64,000 bases of DNA from SG8-4 sp964598225 (GTDB lineage Bacteria; Planctomycetota; Phycisphaerae; Sedimentisphaerales; Anaerobacaceae): assembly GCA_964598225.1 (NCBI GenBank), contig CAZRBG010000011.1, forward strand, positions 44,788-108,787. The letters run 5' to 3'. The notes below the pieces were generated by a model. The model saw nothing but the letters and a program-made list of their open reading frames with translations. It did no database searches and was not told the origin of the DNA. Below, piece after piece: positions 50,123 through 58,842 of the stretch. Both the position numbers and the translations under genes were made by a program. The number at the start of each line of letters is the position of its first letter. The first letter of the stretch is position 1.

Positions 50123-52078
50123 TTAGTTCGGCTTGAACATCACAAAGACGTCGTTTTGTTCCGGCCCCATGGGATCCTCGGCAATCTCGGCGCGTCCGGT
50201 TTTGGTCACCACCGTTTCAATCTCAGGAAATTTGTCCAGTAGCCGCTTTTCGATTTCCGTTGCCTGCAGCACCGAGCCTTTTATGCTCGCAGTCGGCAGG
50301 CGAACAACATTGATAGCCAGGGCGCCTTCATTCAACTGAGGCAGGAACTCGGTTCCTATCCCGGGCAACAAAAAGGCCGTAAATGCCGCAATTGCCACGA
50401 TAACGGCAACGGTAAACCATTTCATTCGAATGGCGCCTTTCAACATCAGGGCATGGAAGCGATGCAAGTGCCTGACGATCAAATGGTCGTCCGTGCCGCC
50501 GGCTTTGCGTTTCACCAGCATGGAACTCAGGACCGGAACGGTCGTCAAGGTGACCAGCAGCGAACCCGCCAGAGCAAAACAAACGGTAAGCGCCAATGGC
50601 TTGAACATTTTTCCCTCGAGCGACTCGAGCGAAAACAACGGCACGAAAACGATCACGATAATGAGCACGGCGAACAGGACAGGACGCGCCACTTCCCGCA
50701 GCGCCCCGAGGGCGACTGAAGTTCTGGACTCGTCGGAGTCCGCTTTCTCCCGCATGTGTCGTGCTACATTCTCGACAACTACGATCGCGCCATCGACGAG
50801 GATGCCGATCGCCACGACCAACCCGCCCAGGCTCATCAGATTGCCCGTCAACCCGCTCCATCCCATGAAGAGAAATGTCGCGGCCGCCGTCATGGGCAGG
50901 GTTATGGCCACCGTAAGCGCAGCACGGATATCCCACAGCAGAACGAACAGAATCAGGACAATTAACGCCACGCCCTGCACGAGAGCGGTCGATACCGTCC
51001 TGATACACGCCTGGATAAGGCTGGTTCGATCATAGAATGGAAGAATCTTTACGCCGGGCGGCAGGGTCTTTTGAACCTGAGGAATTTCTGTCCGCACCCG
51101 GTCAACAACATGCTTGGAATTGCTGTCTTTAAGCATGATCACCATGCCGAGCACAACCTCTCCCTCGCCGTCCTGTGTGGCGGCCCCGGTCCTCGTCTGG
51201 TGGCCGATCTGTATTTCCGCGAGATCCTTCAGGTAAACCGGTGTGCCCGCTTCGGATTTGAGCACAATGTTCTCTATGTCAGAGATTCCTTGAACCAGCC
51301 CTTTCGAAACGACATTGATCTGCTCCCAGTCCCGTTCGATATAGCTGCCGCCGGCGTTGGCATTGTTGGCCTTGAGGGCCTCTAGAATCTCATCCAACGT
51401 GATATCGTACTTGAGTAGAAGGGCCGGATCGGGAATAACATGGTACTGTTTGACGAAGCCGCCGAAACTGTTAACTTCAGTGACGCCGGGCAGGCGCCGA
51501 AGCTGCGGACTGATGACCCAGTTCTGCAGCGTTCGCAGGTCCATGAGACCTTCTTCGGCTTTCACTAACTCTGTGCCGCACCGGGGACATTGCCCCTCGG
51601 ACTCGGCCCACACCTTCTTATGCTCAGGGCAATAGTAACCACTTTTCAAGGCATACTGGTATATCTCGCCAAGCCCCGTGGAGATGGGACCCAGTTCCGG
51701 CTCTACGCCCTCGGGCAACTCGTCCTTAACCTGGGCCAGCCGCTCGAAGACCACCTGCCTGGCAAAATAGATATCCACGTCATCTTCAAAGATAATGATA
51801 ACCTGAGACAGCCCCGTCTTCGACAGGGACCTCACCTGGGTGACATCGGGCAGGCCTCCCATATCAATCTCGATCGGGTAGGTTATCAATCTTTCGACTT
51901 GCTCAGGGGCAAGACCCGGAGCCTGAGTCAGGATCATAACCTGCTGATTGGTTACATCAGGAAAGGCGTCGATCGGCAAGTTTAGCCATGCAACAACTCC
52001 TGCTGCCAACAGGATAACGCTGCCGAGAATAACCAACAGTCTCTGCTTTAGTACAAAATGCAGGAAATTGTCCAGCAT
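50123..52078 (-). CDS. Heavy-metal RND efflux pump (CzcA/CusA family), N-terminal part
   Basis: 651 residues of an inner-membrane proton-driven exporter. The N-terminus (MLDNFLHFVLKQRLLVILGS), FPDVTNQQVMILTQAPGLAP and the transmembrane block LSLGGLVVAIGILVDGAIVV-like (MSLGGLVVAIGILVDGAIVV) with the intramembrane Asp are typical. The frame ends at a TAA at 50125-50123 after FVMFKPN, where intact homologues continue for about 400 residues; the rest follows in the same frame. Between about residues 146 and 172 an extra zinc-ribbon-like module (YYCPEHKKVWAESEGQCPRC) is inserted into the porter domain. It is the last gene of a leftward four-gene efflux operon. As it stands, the truncated protein should not form a working pump. 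Confidence 0.88.
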   Translation of the reverse strand: MLDNFLHFVLKQRLLVILGSVILLAAGVVAWLNLPIDAFPDVTNQQVMILTQAPGLAPEQVERLITYPIEIDMGGLPDVTQVRSLSKTGLSQVIIIFEDDVDIYFARQVVFERLAQVKDELPEGVEPELGPISTGLGEIYQYALKSGYYCPEHKKVWAESEGQCPRCGTELVKAEEGLMDLRTLQNWVISPQLRRLPGVTEVNSFGGFVKQYHVIPDPALLLKYDITLDEILEALKANNANAGGSYIERDWEQINVVSKGLVQGISDIENIVLKSEAGTPVYLKDLAEIQIGHQTRTGAATQDGEGEVVLGMVIMLKDSNSKHVVDRVRTEIPQVQKTLPPGVKILPFYDRTSLIQACIRTVSTALVQGVALIVLILFVLLWDIRAALTVAITLPMTAAATFLFMGWSGLTGNLMSLGGLVVAIGILVDGAIVVVENVARHMREKADSDESRTSVALGALREVARPVLFAVLIIVIVFVPLFSLESLEGKMFKPLALTVCFALAGSLLVTLTTVPVLSSMLVKRKAGGTDDHLIVRHLHRFHALMLKGAIRMKWFTVAVIVAIAAFTAFLLPGIGTEFLPQLNEGALAINVVRLPTASIKGSVLQATEIEKRLLDKFPEIETVVTKTGRAEIAEDPMGPEQNDVFVMFKPN

Positions 52079-52096
52079 TATAGTTCATTCCTTTCA

Positions 52097-53461
52097 CTAA
52101 TCAGCGCAGCCGGCGCCCATTTTTTCGCGCAGGACGTCGCTCTTGAGCATAAACGCTCCACCTGCGACTATCCTGGAGCCTGTGGAAACGCCGTCCACGA
52201 GTTCAACAAAACTGCCGTACTTGTCACCCGTGGCGACGTCCCGACGCACCCACAGGTCATCTTTCCATTGCTGGAACACAAAGTTCTTACCCTCATCCGA
52301 CATGACCGCCGACTGCGGCACGGCCGTCACACGTCCCGGCTTGCGGATTGCGACCTCCACGTCGACAAACATCCCGGGCCGGAGTTTGCATTCCGGATTC
52401 TTCAACTGCACTCGCATCTTGACGGTGCGAGTATGTTCGTCCATCACATTTCCTACGAAGTCAACCACCCCGGTAAAGACCTCGGGCTCAAAGGCCCTCA
52501 CGCGCACCGTCGCCTGAAGCGGCTCGGTCTGCGAAAGCTGTTCGTGCAGAACCGCCAGATCTGCTTCATAAACGTCGCACCAGACCCACAAGTTCGACAG
52601 ATCGGCAATCGTATAGAGACTCTCTGCGGTATCCACGATTTTCCCGGCGGAAATATTCTGGGTGATGATGGTGCCGCTCCGGGGGGCGCGCAGAATCAAA
52701 TCTGCAAACCCTCCATTTTCCTGTTCGTCCTTGACAGCGGCGATCTGTTCGGTGGACAGGTCGAAAAGGCGCAGCCGTTTATCAGCCGCCGCACAAGCCG
52801 CTTCCGCTGCGTTGAATGCTTCCAGTGCGTCAAGATAGTCGGCTTCACTGGAAATCTTCTTTTCATAAAGCTGCTTCTCACGTTTAAGAGTGGCTGCTGC
52901 CAACTCACGTTTCGCCCGAACCTCGAGGAAGTCCGCTTTGGCCTGCCCCAAGTCCGCCGAATGAATGGCGGCCAGCACATCCTGCGTCCGGACCGTTTCA
53001 CCGATGAGCCTTTTTACCTCCTCGACTCGCCCGCTGCCGGTGGATACTACCTCCACGGCCCTGGTACGATCCAGTTGTATCTGTCCGGTTAAGGTCAACA
53101 CCCTGGAGCGGTCAACCTCCTGAACCCGACCGGTCTCGATCAGCGACGCAAGAGATGGATCAATCTTAACGACTCCTACCTCATAGCGGCAATTGTCGCA
53201 GTCAATGATGCCGACCCCGTGTTCGCATTCCATTTGTTCCAGGTCTTCCAGATTGTTTGCTGCCGTCGCGTCGTGGTGCTCATGGGCATGCTCGCCGGCA
53301 CCATGCCCCTCGCCATCATTATGAGCCCCGGCGTTCTCAGAGGCTTGTTCGTCCCGTACAGACCAGCGCGGGAGCTTTCTGGCGTTCCAACCTATCGCCA
53401 CACCAACAAGAAGACCCGTGGCGAGAACCACAACGGCTCCAATTAAAATCTTGTATCTCAT
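52097..53461 (-). CDS. RND efflux periplasmic adaptor (CusB/CzcB-like)
   Basis: A 454-residue membrane-fusion protein with one N-terminal anchor (ILIGAVVVLATGLLVGVAIG). A His-rich stretch (HNDGEGHGAGEHAHEHHD) and a Cys pair segment (CEHGVGIIDCDNC) follow, likely metal-binding. The adaptor core comes next: RVEEVKRLIGETVRTQDVLA, a helical hairpin (160-230) and LILRAPRSGTIITQNISAGK. It links the inner-membrane pump to the outer-membrane factor. It overlaps the outer-membrane factor gene by four bases and precedes the pump by 18 bases. Confidence 0.9.
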   Translation of the reverse strand: MRYKILIGAVVVLATGLLVGVAIGWNARKLPRWSVRDEQASENAGAHNDGEGHGAGEHAHEHHDATAANNLEDLEQMECEHGVGIIDCDNCRYEVGVVKIDPSLASLIETGRVQEVDRSRVLTLTGQIQLDRTRAVEVVSTGSGRVEEVKRLIGETVRTQDVLAAIHSADLGQAKADFLEVRAKRELAAATLKREKQLYEKKISSEADYLDALEAFNAAEAACAAADKRLRLFDLSTEQIAAVKDEQENGGFADLILRAPRSGTIITQNISAGKIVDTAESLYTIADLSNLWVWCDVYEADLAVLHEQLSQTEPLQATVRVRAFEPEVFTGVVDFVGNVMDEHTRTVKMRVQLKNPECKLRPGMFVDVEVAIRKPGRVTAVPQSAVMSDEGKNFVFQQWKDDLWVRRDVATGDKYGSFVELVDGVSTGSRIVAGGAFMLKSDVLREKMGAGCAD

Positions 53462-54852
53462 TTTAAGTTCCTTTCATCATCTTTATTATTTGTCGCATCA
53501 TCCATTTCCCGGGCAATCAGACTTTCCACCGCAGCCTTGGCACTGTGGTAATCGGCCAGGGCGTCCAGGTATCCCCGGCGCGCATTAAAAAGAGTGCGCT
53601 GACTGTCCAGCACTAACAGAAAATCGAACTTGCCGTCCTGGTAGCCCCGGCGAACCGCTTCGAAGGCACTCCGGGCTCCGGGCAGCACGACTTTCCTGAT
53701 ATCCATAACCTCGGCGTGAGCCGCCGACAAATTCTCGTATGCACGTGCGAAAGCTGTATAAGTCGCGGCTTCAGCAGCCTGCTTTTGTTTCTGCGCTTTG
53801 GCAAGGTTGAACTTCGCTTCCTTGATAGCCCCCTGGTTCCGATTGGTTAGCGGCAGTGGAATTGCCAGACCCAGCACGAACGCATCCTCGCCTGCGTCTC
53901 CCAAACGCCGATATCCGCCCATGACGGTCGGGTCGGGTACAGCCCTGGCCTCTTCAAGCTCCACGGCGGCTTTGCGTTGCTCCAGTTCGGTTTGCCAGCG
54001 GGCAATCGCCGGATTCTGCGGCAACAGGGCTGCCAACGCTTCTTCCGGCGGCACGGGATCAACCTGCTCGATCCGACCGGCCGCTTCGTCGAACTTGGGC
54101 TGTTTGCCGCCCCAGGTCCCGGCCAGTTCTTTGCGAGCCGCCCCAAGGCGCCGCTTGGCCTTCTTCAATCCGATCTCGGCATTCGCCAGGACCACCTGCG
54201 CCCTTGTCTGTTCCACCGGCGAGTCCTTGCCCGCTTCCACTCGTTCGACCACCGTTGTATAAGTCCGTTCAGACAAGCGCGCCAGGTCGGCCGCCAGCTC
54301 CACCCGCCGCTGAGCGGCAACCAGCGCGACATAAGCCTGTGCAACCTGTCGAAGGACATCCAATCTCTTCGCTTCGTAATCCCATTCTGCAAGGGTGCTC
54401 TGCAGCATTGCCGCGCGTCGGCGCTTGGCTCGCTTGCCGGCCAGCTCGATTGACTGTCCCAGCCCGATTGTTGTCTCGGCTCCGTCAAAACCGCTCAGTT
54501 CGCCGGTACCGCCTATGTTCTCGGCCTCCACCTCCAACTCGGGATTGGGCCACAGCCCGGCCTGGAGAGCTCTGGCCTCGGCTGCCCGGATCTCGAATGA
54601 AAACGCCGCAAGCTCCGGATTATGCAGCAGGGCAAAGGCCGAGGCGTGACGCAGAGTAATCACGCCGTTAGGTTCAGAAAACTCCGGGATGTTTGCGATT
54701 GCCTCATCGGGCTTCTCGGGTGGGCTAAATACACTAAACTGCCGGCCCAACGGACGGGGAGCGGGCGCCGCGATATCTTCGACGGAATCCACGCAGCCGA
54801 ATATTACAAGTATGGGCGCGAGCGCGAATACCAACAGCAAATTCTTAAGCAT
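53458..54852 (-). CDS. Outer-membrane efflux factor (TolC/CzcC-like lipoprotein)
   Basis: A 464-residue outer-membrane factor with a lipoprotein signal (APILVIFGC, Cys20). It shows the duplicated helical pattern of the TolC family: ALLHNPELAAFSFEIRAAEA, LEVEAENIGGTGELSGFDGA, ETTIGLGQSIELAGKRAKRR and the second half LGLAIPLPLTNRNQGAIKEA. It forms the exit duct for metal ions. It is the second gene of the operon after the small Cys/His protein at 54983-55411 and overlaps the adaptor gene. Confidence 0.9.
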   Translation of the reverse strand: MLKNLLLVFALAPILVIFGCVDSVEDIAAPAPRPLGRQFSVFSPPEKPDEAIANIPEFSEPNGVITLRHASAFALLHNPELAAFSFEIRAAEARALQAGLWPNPELEVEAENIGGTGELSGFDGAETTIGLGQSIELAGKRAKRRRAAMLQSTLAEWDYEAKRLDVLRQVAQAYVALVAAQRRVELAADLARLSERTYTTVVERVEAGKDSPVEQTRAQVVLANAEIGLKKAKRRLGAARKELAGTWGGKQPKFDEAAGRIEQVDPVPPEEALAALLPQNPAIARWQTELEQRKAAVELEEARAVPDPTVMGGYRRLGDAGEDAFVLGLAIPLPLTNRNQGAIKEAKFNLAKAQKQKQAAEAATYTAFARAYENLSAAHAEVMDIRKVVLPGARSAFEAVRRGYQDGKFDFLLVLDSQRTLFNARRGYLDALADYHSAKAAVESLIAREMDDATNNKDDERNLK

Positions 54853-54982
54853 GATACGTTACCCAGTGAATAATGGTCAGAGATTCAGAACCGGACTGAA
54901 GAACAAGTCCGCCAACAGCTTCACCCGCTGTGGGCGGCAGAATCCGATGTCACAAATAAAAAAGGATTTTATGCCGGTTCGA

Positions 54983-55411
54983 TCACGCGCGTAGAATGAT
55001 AGTGCGGAGAGGATTGAAGTAAAAAGTAGTAGTTGAATGCTCGGCAGATACCGGATCGTATTGCAGTAAGTTGGGCTTCTGGCCCGCCGTCAATACGTCT
55101 ACATCAACGGCGGCAAACTGGTGATCCGGTCGCTCAGTCGTTGGCGAAATCTGGGCAAGATCGAAGTCAATGGGAACATCGACGCACGGGCCGTGGTCAC
55201 AGTGTTTGTCCTCGTTGTTGTCGGCGCCCCGGGCAAACCCGGCATGATCGTGGCAGGCGCACTGGCCGTGAAAGACCGATTCGTACTGGATATGACCGTC
55301 AACTCCGAAACACAGAACGGTCCCCTGCACTGAATTAGCCGCCACGAGAAGGCAAATCAGCAGAGAAACATGTTCTCTTCGTATGAGTTTCCGGACAGTT
55401 TCCACGATCAT
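54983..55411 (-). CDS. Small Cys/His-rich exported protein of the efflux operon
   Basis: A 142-residue protein with an N-terminal hydrophobic segment (VSLLICLLVAANSVQGT), then VLCFGVDGHIQYESVFHGQC and a cluster of likely metal ligands (CACHDH, DKHCDHGPCVDVP). It is the first gene of the leftward efflux operon, 130 bases before the outer-membrane factor. The ligand-rich periplasmic part could bind or sense the exported metal. The ATG at 55411 is preferred over 55438 because a promoter (-10 at 55423-55418) ends six bases before it. Similar small proteins accompany czc/cus operons elsewhere, to my recollection; no defined function. Confidence 0.7.
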   Translation of the reverse strand: MIVETVRKLIRREHVSLLICLLVAANSVQGTVLCFGVDGHIQYESVFHGQCACHDHAGFARGADNNEDKHCDHGPCVDVPIDFDLAQISPTTERPDHQFAAVDVDVLTAGQKPNLLQYDPVSAEHSTTTFYFNPLRTIILRA

Positions 55412-55417
55412 CGCTCT

Positions 55418-55445
55418 ATTATACAGTCTCAGGCCCAAAATGCAA
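55418..55445 (-). promoter_or_regulatory. Promoter of the metal-efflux operon, apparently leaderless
   Basis: Minus strand: TTGCAT (55445-55440), 16 bases, perfect TATAAT (55423-55418), then six bases to the ATG at 55411. The transcript would start at or next to the start codon. There is no metal-responsive dyad spacing of the MerR type (19 bp). Confidence 0.7.
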
Positions 55446-55594
55446 GGCCTTTTGCCGCTATACGGGCTGTATGCCTTCTCTGTTCACTGATTTCAATGTA
55501 ATCCTCTGTCTTGAGACATAGAATCAGCTATCGGGCGATTTGCATTTCTTTGCCGCGTGTGCTAACATAACTCTGTGTTTAAGTCGTTCTATTC

Positions 55595-55625
55595 GTAGGG
55601 CAGGCTCATCTGCTCTGCCCGATCT
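55595..55625. repeat. Short palindrome GGGCAG...CTGCCC
   Basis: GTAGGGCAGGCTCATCTGCT followed by CTGCCC, a hairpin just before the start region of the 55643 gene. It resembles, but is not identical with, the GTGGGG repeats at 14677 and 25008. Confidence 0.45.
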
Positions 55626-55642
55626 CTGAAAGGGTCACGAAA

Positions 55643-56581
55643 ATGCATAAAGACCTGAATCGTCGCCAATTCGTCAAGAGCACCCTCGCAAGTTCCACAG
55701 CCGTTGCGCTTGCCGCGGCAAGAGCCTCGACCGGAAGCGTCGCTGATTTCCCACGCGGCAAAATCGGTAATCTTAAGATAAGCAGACTGATCATCGGCGG
55801 CAATCAATTCAGCGGCTGGTCGCACAGCAGGGATTTGCCGTATCTGCGCGATTTGTTCCTGGCCTACAGTTCGCAGGAGAGAATCATGGACACTCTCGAA
55901 CTTTGCGAAGAGATGGGGATCAACACGATGCTATGTGGGGCGTCGCGGCATCTCAACAAGTACTGGAAGGAAAGAGGCGGGAAAATCCAGTGGATCGCCC
56001 AGGTCCATCCAAAGACAACAGATATAACGACCAATATAAAGCGGGCAATCGACAACGGAGCGGCAGCGGCATACGTCCAGGGCGGCGTCGGCGACAGCTT
56101 CGTCAAGGGCGGCCGCGTCGACCTGCTCGGCGAGGCCGTCGATTTCATCAGGCAAAACGGCCTTGTCGCGGGGATCGGAGGCCATTCGATCGAGGTGCCC
56201 ATCGCCGTTGAGAAAGCAGGCATTAAGCCGGACTTCTACATGAAGACCCTCCATCACGGCGACTACTGGTCGGCAACGCCGAAAGACGAGCGCGTCGAAT
56301 TCAATGTAGACAGCGGCAGCCTGCTCGACCACGACAACATCTGGTCCATCACCCCGGAAAAGACCATCGAGTTCATGGAAACGGTGACTACGCCGTGGAT
56401 CGCTTTCAAAGTCCTTGCCGCCGGGGCCATCCATCCGCGAGAAGGCTTCATGTACGCCTTCGACAACGGCGCCGATTTCGTCTGCGCGGGCATATTCGAC
56501 TTCCAGATCAGAGAGAACGTCCTGCTCGCCAAAGACATACTCGCCGCCACAACCAACCGCAAACGCCCCTGGCGGGCATGA
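55643..56581 (+). CDS. TAT-exported TIM-barrel-like protein
   Basis: A 312-residue protein with a twin-arginine signal (LNRRQFVKSTLASSTAVALA). The rest looks like a TIM barrel of an aldo-keto-reductase-like or xylose-isomerase-like shape: ISRLIIGGNQFSGWSHSR, GINTMLCGASRHLNKYW, AGIGGHSIEVPIAVEKAGIK and FKVLAAGAIHPREGFMYAFD. Catalytic residues are not obvious, and the aldo-keto reductase Tyr/Lys tetrad is not evident. TAT export suggests a folded, possibly cofactor-containing periplasmic protein. Monocistronic, followed by a GGTGTGC/GCACACC hairpin. Family common in Planctomycetes; function unknown. Confidence 0.75.
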   Translation: MHKDLNRRQFVKSTLASSTAVALAAARASTGSVADFPRGKIGNLKISRLIIGGNQFSGWSHSRDLPYLRDLFLAYSSQERIMDTLELCEEMGINTMLCGASRHLNKYWKERGGKIQWIAQVHPKTTDITTNIKRAIDNGAAAAYVQGGVGDSFVKGGRVDLLGEAVDFIRQNGLVAGIGGHSIEVPIAVEKAGIKPDFYMKTLHHGDYWSATPKDERVEFNVDSGSLLDHDNIWSITPEKTIEFMETVTTPWIAFKVLAAGAIHPREGFMYAFDNGADFVCAGIFDFQIRENVLLAKDILAATTNRKRPWRA

Positions 56582-56588
56582 TCCCTGT

Positions 56589-56605
56589 GGTGTGCGTCGC
56601 ACACC
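56589..56605. repeat. Short hairpin GGTGTGC/GCACACC
   Basis: 7-bp stem with a 3-base loop eight bases after the 55643 gene stop. No T-run follows immediately; weak terminator or repeat unit. Confidence 0.4.
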
Positions 56606-56704
56606 CCACCTCTGATTTATCTAAAGTTTGAGCAGAAAACACCCGATTTACGTCTTGGGAAATTGTCTGTTTGTCATTATTTACAAAAAGAAAGCGGGTG
56701 AAAA

Positions 56705-57364
56705 ATGGTAAGCAAAAGAAAACTGGAAAGACCAACATCTCAATTAGTAAATAAGTATCTTACAGAACATGGCAATAACGATCAGTACAAAAAAGAAGAT
56801 GAAGCATTCGGTCAGCTTATTCAACAGTATCCAACTAACGAGAAGATTACAGGTGTAATTCTTAAAGCGACTGTTATTAACGCTATTGAGGGTACAAATA
56901 TATTCGGGATTTACCAAGTTGCCGAACAAATTAAGAATATGAACATCGATCGAAGTTTGAAAGATGAGTCACCTGATTTGGTTGATGATATCGCCAATAT
57001 AACTATTAGTATCAGCGGGAAAAGAAGTTTTGCATTCGCTTCTAAATACTGCCATCATCACAATCAGGAAGCTTACCCAAAATGTGATAAGTATGTACGT
57101 GAAATGCTCAAGGCTTACAGAGACGAACGAAGGTTTCAATTCAATGGTTTCAATTCAAATGAGTTGATAAAAAATTTCAGACAACTCAAATACTCAAGAT
57201 TCAAAGATATTCTTACTAATTTTCGGAAGCATTTTAATCTAATCGAATTCACTTTTCGACAAATTGATATTTTCTTGTGGATGTATGGGAAACAATGTTT
57301 TCCGCCAAAATATAAGAAGAAAATAAATCAGAAGCCTTTTGGAGATTTTAATTATGAGTGTTGA
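56705..57364 (+). CDS. AT-rich hypothetical protein, probably acquired
   Basis: A 219-residue basic, helical protein (MVSKRKLERPTSQLVNKYLT). Base composition is clearly more AT-rich than its neighbours, with codons such as AAT, AAA and TTT dominating. A segment SFASKYCHHHNQEAYPKCDK (as FAFASKYCHHHNQEAYPK) and KATVINAIEGTNIFGIYQVA recalls a group of hypothetical proteins seen in mobile or defence-type contexts, with a possible helix-hairpin-helix glycosylase-like fold; that is recollection, not proof. Its stop overlaps the ATG of the next small gene, so they form a two-gene cassette. Confidence 0.7.
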   Translation: MVSKRKLERPTSQLVNKYLTEHGNNDQYKKEDEAFGQLIQQYPTNEKITGVILKATVINAIEGTNIFGIYQVAEQIKNMNIDRSLKDESPDLVDDIANITISISGKRSFAFASKYCHHHNQEAYPKCDKYVREMLKAYRDERRFQFNGFNSNELIKNFRQLKYSRFKDILTNFRKHFNLIEFTFRQIDIFLWMYGKQCFPPKYKKKINQKPFGDFNYEC

Positions 57365-57575
57365 AGAGCACAAAGAACTCGCTCGTAAAACGTGGTCTCA
57401 GTATGTCAAACTGATAAAAGAAGTCTGTAATCTTCACGGTGATAATGAAATTGAGATCAACACTGATGATGAAGATTTAATAGTAGAATTTATTAAAGAC
57501 ACAGCCGAAAGAATACACAGTCTCAAAGAAGGTAAGAAAACAATGGAGCGACTTTCACGTCGATCGCAAACATAA
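57354..57575 (+). CDS. Small acidic helical protein, partner of the AT-rich gene
   Basis: A 73-residue protein (MSVEEHKELARKTWSQYVKL) rich in Glu, Lys and Asp, predicted all-helical. TTGGAG precedes the ATG at 57354, which lies inside the last codons of the preceding gene (11-base overlap). It has the same AT-rich composition, so the two genes were probably acquired together. The pairing of a larger basic and a small acidic protein is toxin/antitoxin-like in form only. Function unknown. Confidence 0.6.
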   Translation: MSVEEHKELARKTWSQYVKLIKEVCNLHGDNEIEINTDDEDLIVEFIKDTAERIHSLKEGKKTMERLSRRSQT

Positions 57576-57659
57576 CGTGGGAATATTAGGGACAGCCACG
57601 AATGGCGACCGGGTGGCAGCCTCATCCCGATTGTCGTTTATCGGGATGGGGATGGCTGG

Positions 57660-57775
57660 GTTCGGCTACCGGCGGTGAACCCTGCGCTGTGCGGTACGGC
57701 TGCTCCGGCGTTACTACGAAATTTAATGCCCTTACGGGCACACTACGAACGGCACACCCTATCGGGTGAAGCTTT
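57660..57775. repeat. Palindromic repeat cluster with ACTACGAACGG units, copy 1
   Basis: Short hairpins (GCCCTTACGGGC, CACCCTATCGGGTG) separated by ACTACGAACGG-type linkers. AATGCCCTTACGGGCACACT followed by ACGAAC is the exact inverse of part of the cluster at 60546-60650. It extends into the last codons of the GH20-like gene. Confidence 0.75.
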
Positions 57776-58772
57776 TTGTGGCGTACTTGAGCGGCTCGAA
57801 CGACGGCAGGTCTTTTATTTTGACCGCTCCCCATGTTGTGTTCAGGTGGCCGAGCATTCGTTTGTTGTCGAAGTTCTTTGAATAATCCACGAAAGCCCTG
57901 GCGGCATCCGGCTTCTTCCAACTGGCGGGCCAGACGCGGAAGCCCTTTTCGAGGAACAGCGGCACGGACTCGTACGCGTCTCTCTTGTTGTAATGCCAGT
58001 CGCAGATTATGATGTCCTTCGGGATCATGTCGATGGCCGCCGCTGTGTCGTTGGCGCTGGCCTCCCACTTGCCGTACTTGTACTTTTCCGCATCGATCAA
58101 CCGGTCGCCCCACATGAGCATCTCGATTTTGTGCTTGTCGACAAGGTGGTCGTGATAATCATTGACAGCTTTGGCGAACAGCCCGGCCTTGCTCTTGCCT
58201 GTGCATCGAGGGCAATTCTCGTCGCCGATGATGAACACCTCGTCCATGCCCACGTGCATTGCGTCGGCCTCGAATACGTCGATCAGCTCGTCCATCAGCT
58301 CGAATACGACCTTGTTGACCCTGGGGTGGAGCGGGCACCAGCTTCGGCAATAAATCCCTTCATTGTTCGGATACTTGCCCGGCGTCTCATCGAATTCGGG
58401 ATACTCCGTGAGCAGCGGCGCCGTGTTCTTGCTCCAGGATTGATGGCCCAGGCATTGAAACTGTGGAATCAACCGGACGTTGTGCTTGCGGCACTCGGCG
58501 AGCAGTTTCTTTATCTGCTCGGCATCGCTTGCGCCTCTCCGCCTGAGTTCCGGATGCGACTTGTATTCGTACCCGTAGTTGATCTCCCCGACAATCACAT
58601 TAATGCCGAGCCCTGCCAGCTCATCGACAACGCCGGTCAACTGCTCGACCGTCCTGCCGCTGCCGATACCGATGTGAACGCCGCGCCAGGGTTGGTTCCC
58701 CGCGCTCTCAGAACCAGCCTGCGCTATGGCAGGCACCAGCAAAATGCTCACCAGAATAGATTTGGCTTTCAT
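57759..58772 (-). CDS. Secreted GH20-like beta-N-acetylhexosaminidase family protein
   Basis: A 337-residue protein with a signal peptide (MKAKSILVSILLVPAIAQAG). The TIM barrel carries RLIPQFQCLGHQSWSKN, HPRVNKVVFELMDELIDVF and HVGMDEVF near residue 177, where the Asp-Glu pair matches the GH20 catalytic pair. It also has a CxxC (ENCPRCTG) seen in related planctomycetal proteins. It probably cleaves terminal N-acetylhexosamine outside the cell, but at 337 residues it lacks the usual N-terminal GH20b domain, so another hexosidase-like activity is possible. GGGGGCG precedes the ATG at 58772. The last few residues (KSFTR) are encoded by an intruding palindromic repeat. Confidence 0.8.
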   Translation of the reverse strand: MKAKSILVSILLVPAIAQAGSESAGNQPWRGVHIGIGSGRTVEQLTGVVDELAGLGINVIVGEINYGYEYKSHPELRRRGASDAEQIKKLLAECRKHNVRLIPQFQCLGHQSWSKNTAPLLTEYPEFDETPGKYPNNEGIYCRSWCPLHPRVNKVVFELMDELIDVFEADAMHVGMDEVFIIGDENCPRCTGKSKAGLFAKAVNDYHDHLVDKHKIEMLMWGDRLIDAEKYKYGKWEASANDTAAAIDMIPKDIIICDWHYNKRDAYESVPLFLEKGFRVWPASWKKPDAARAFVDYSKNFDNKRMLGHLNTTWGAVKIKDLPSFEPLKYATKSFTR

Positions 58773-58842
58773 AAGATCGCCCCCTTTGCTCGCATAAAAA
58801 CGACTCTTTCGATTACGTTGACTATAGAGTACTATAGCATAC

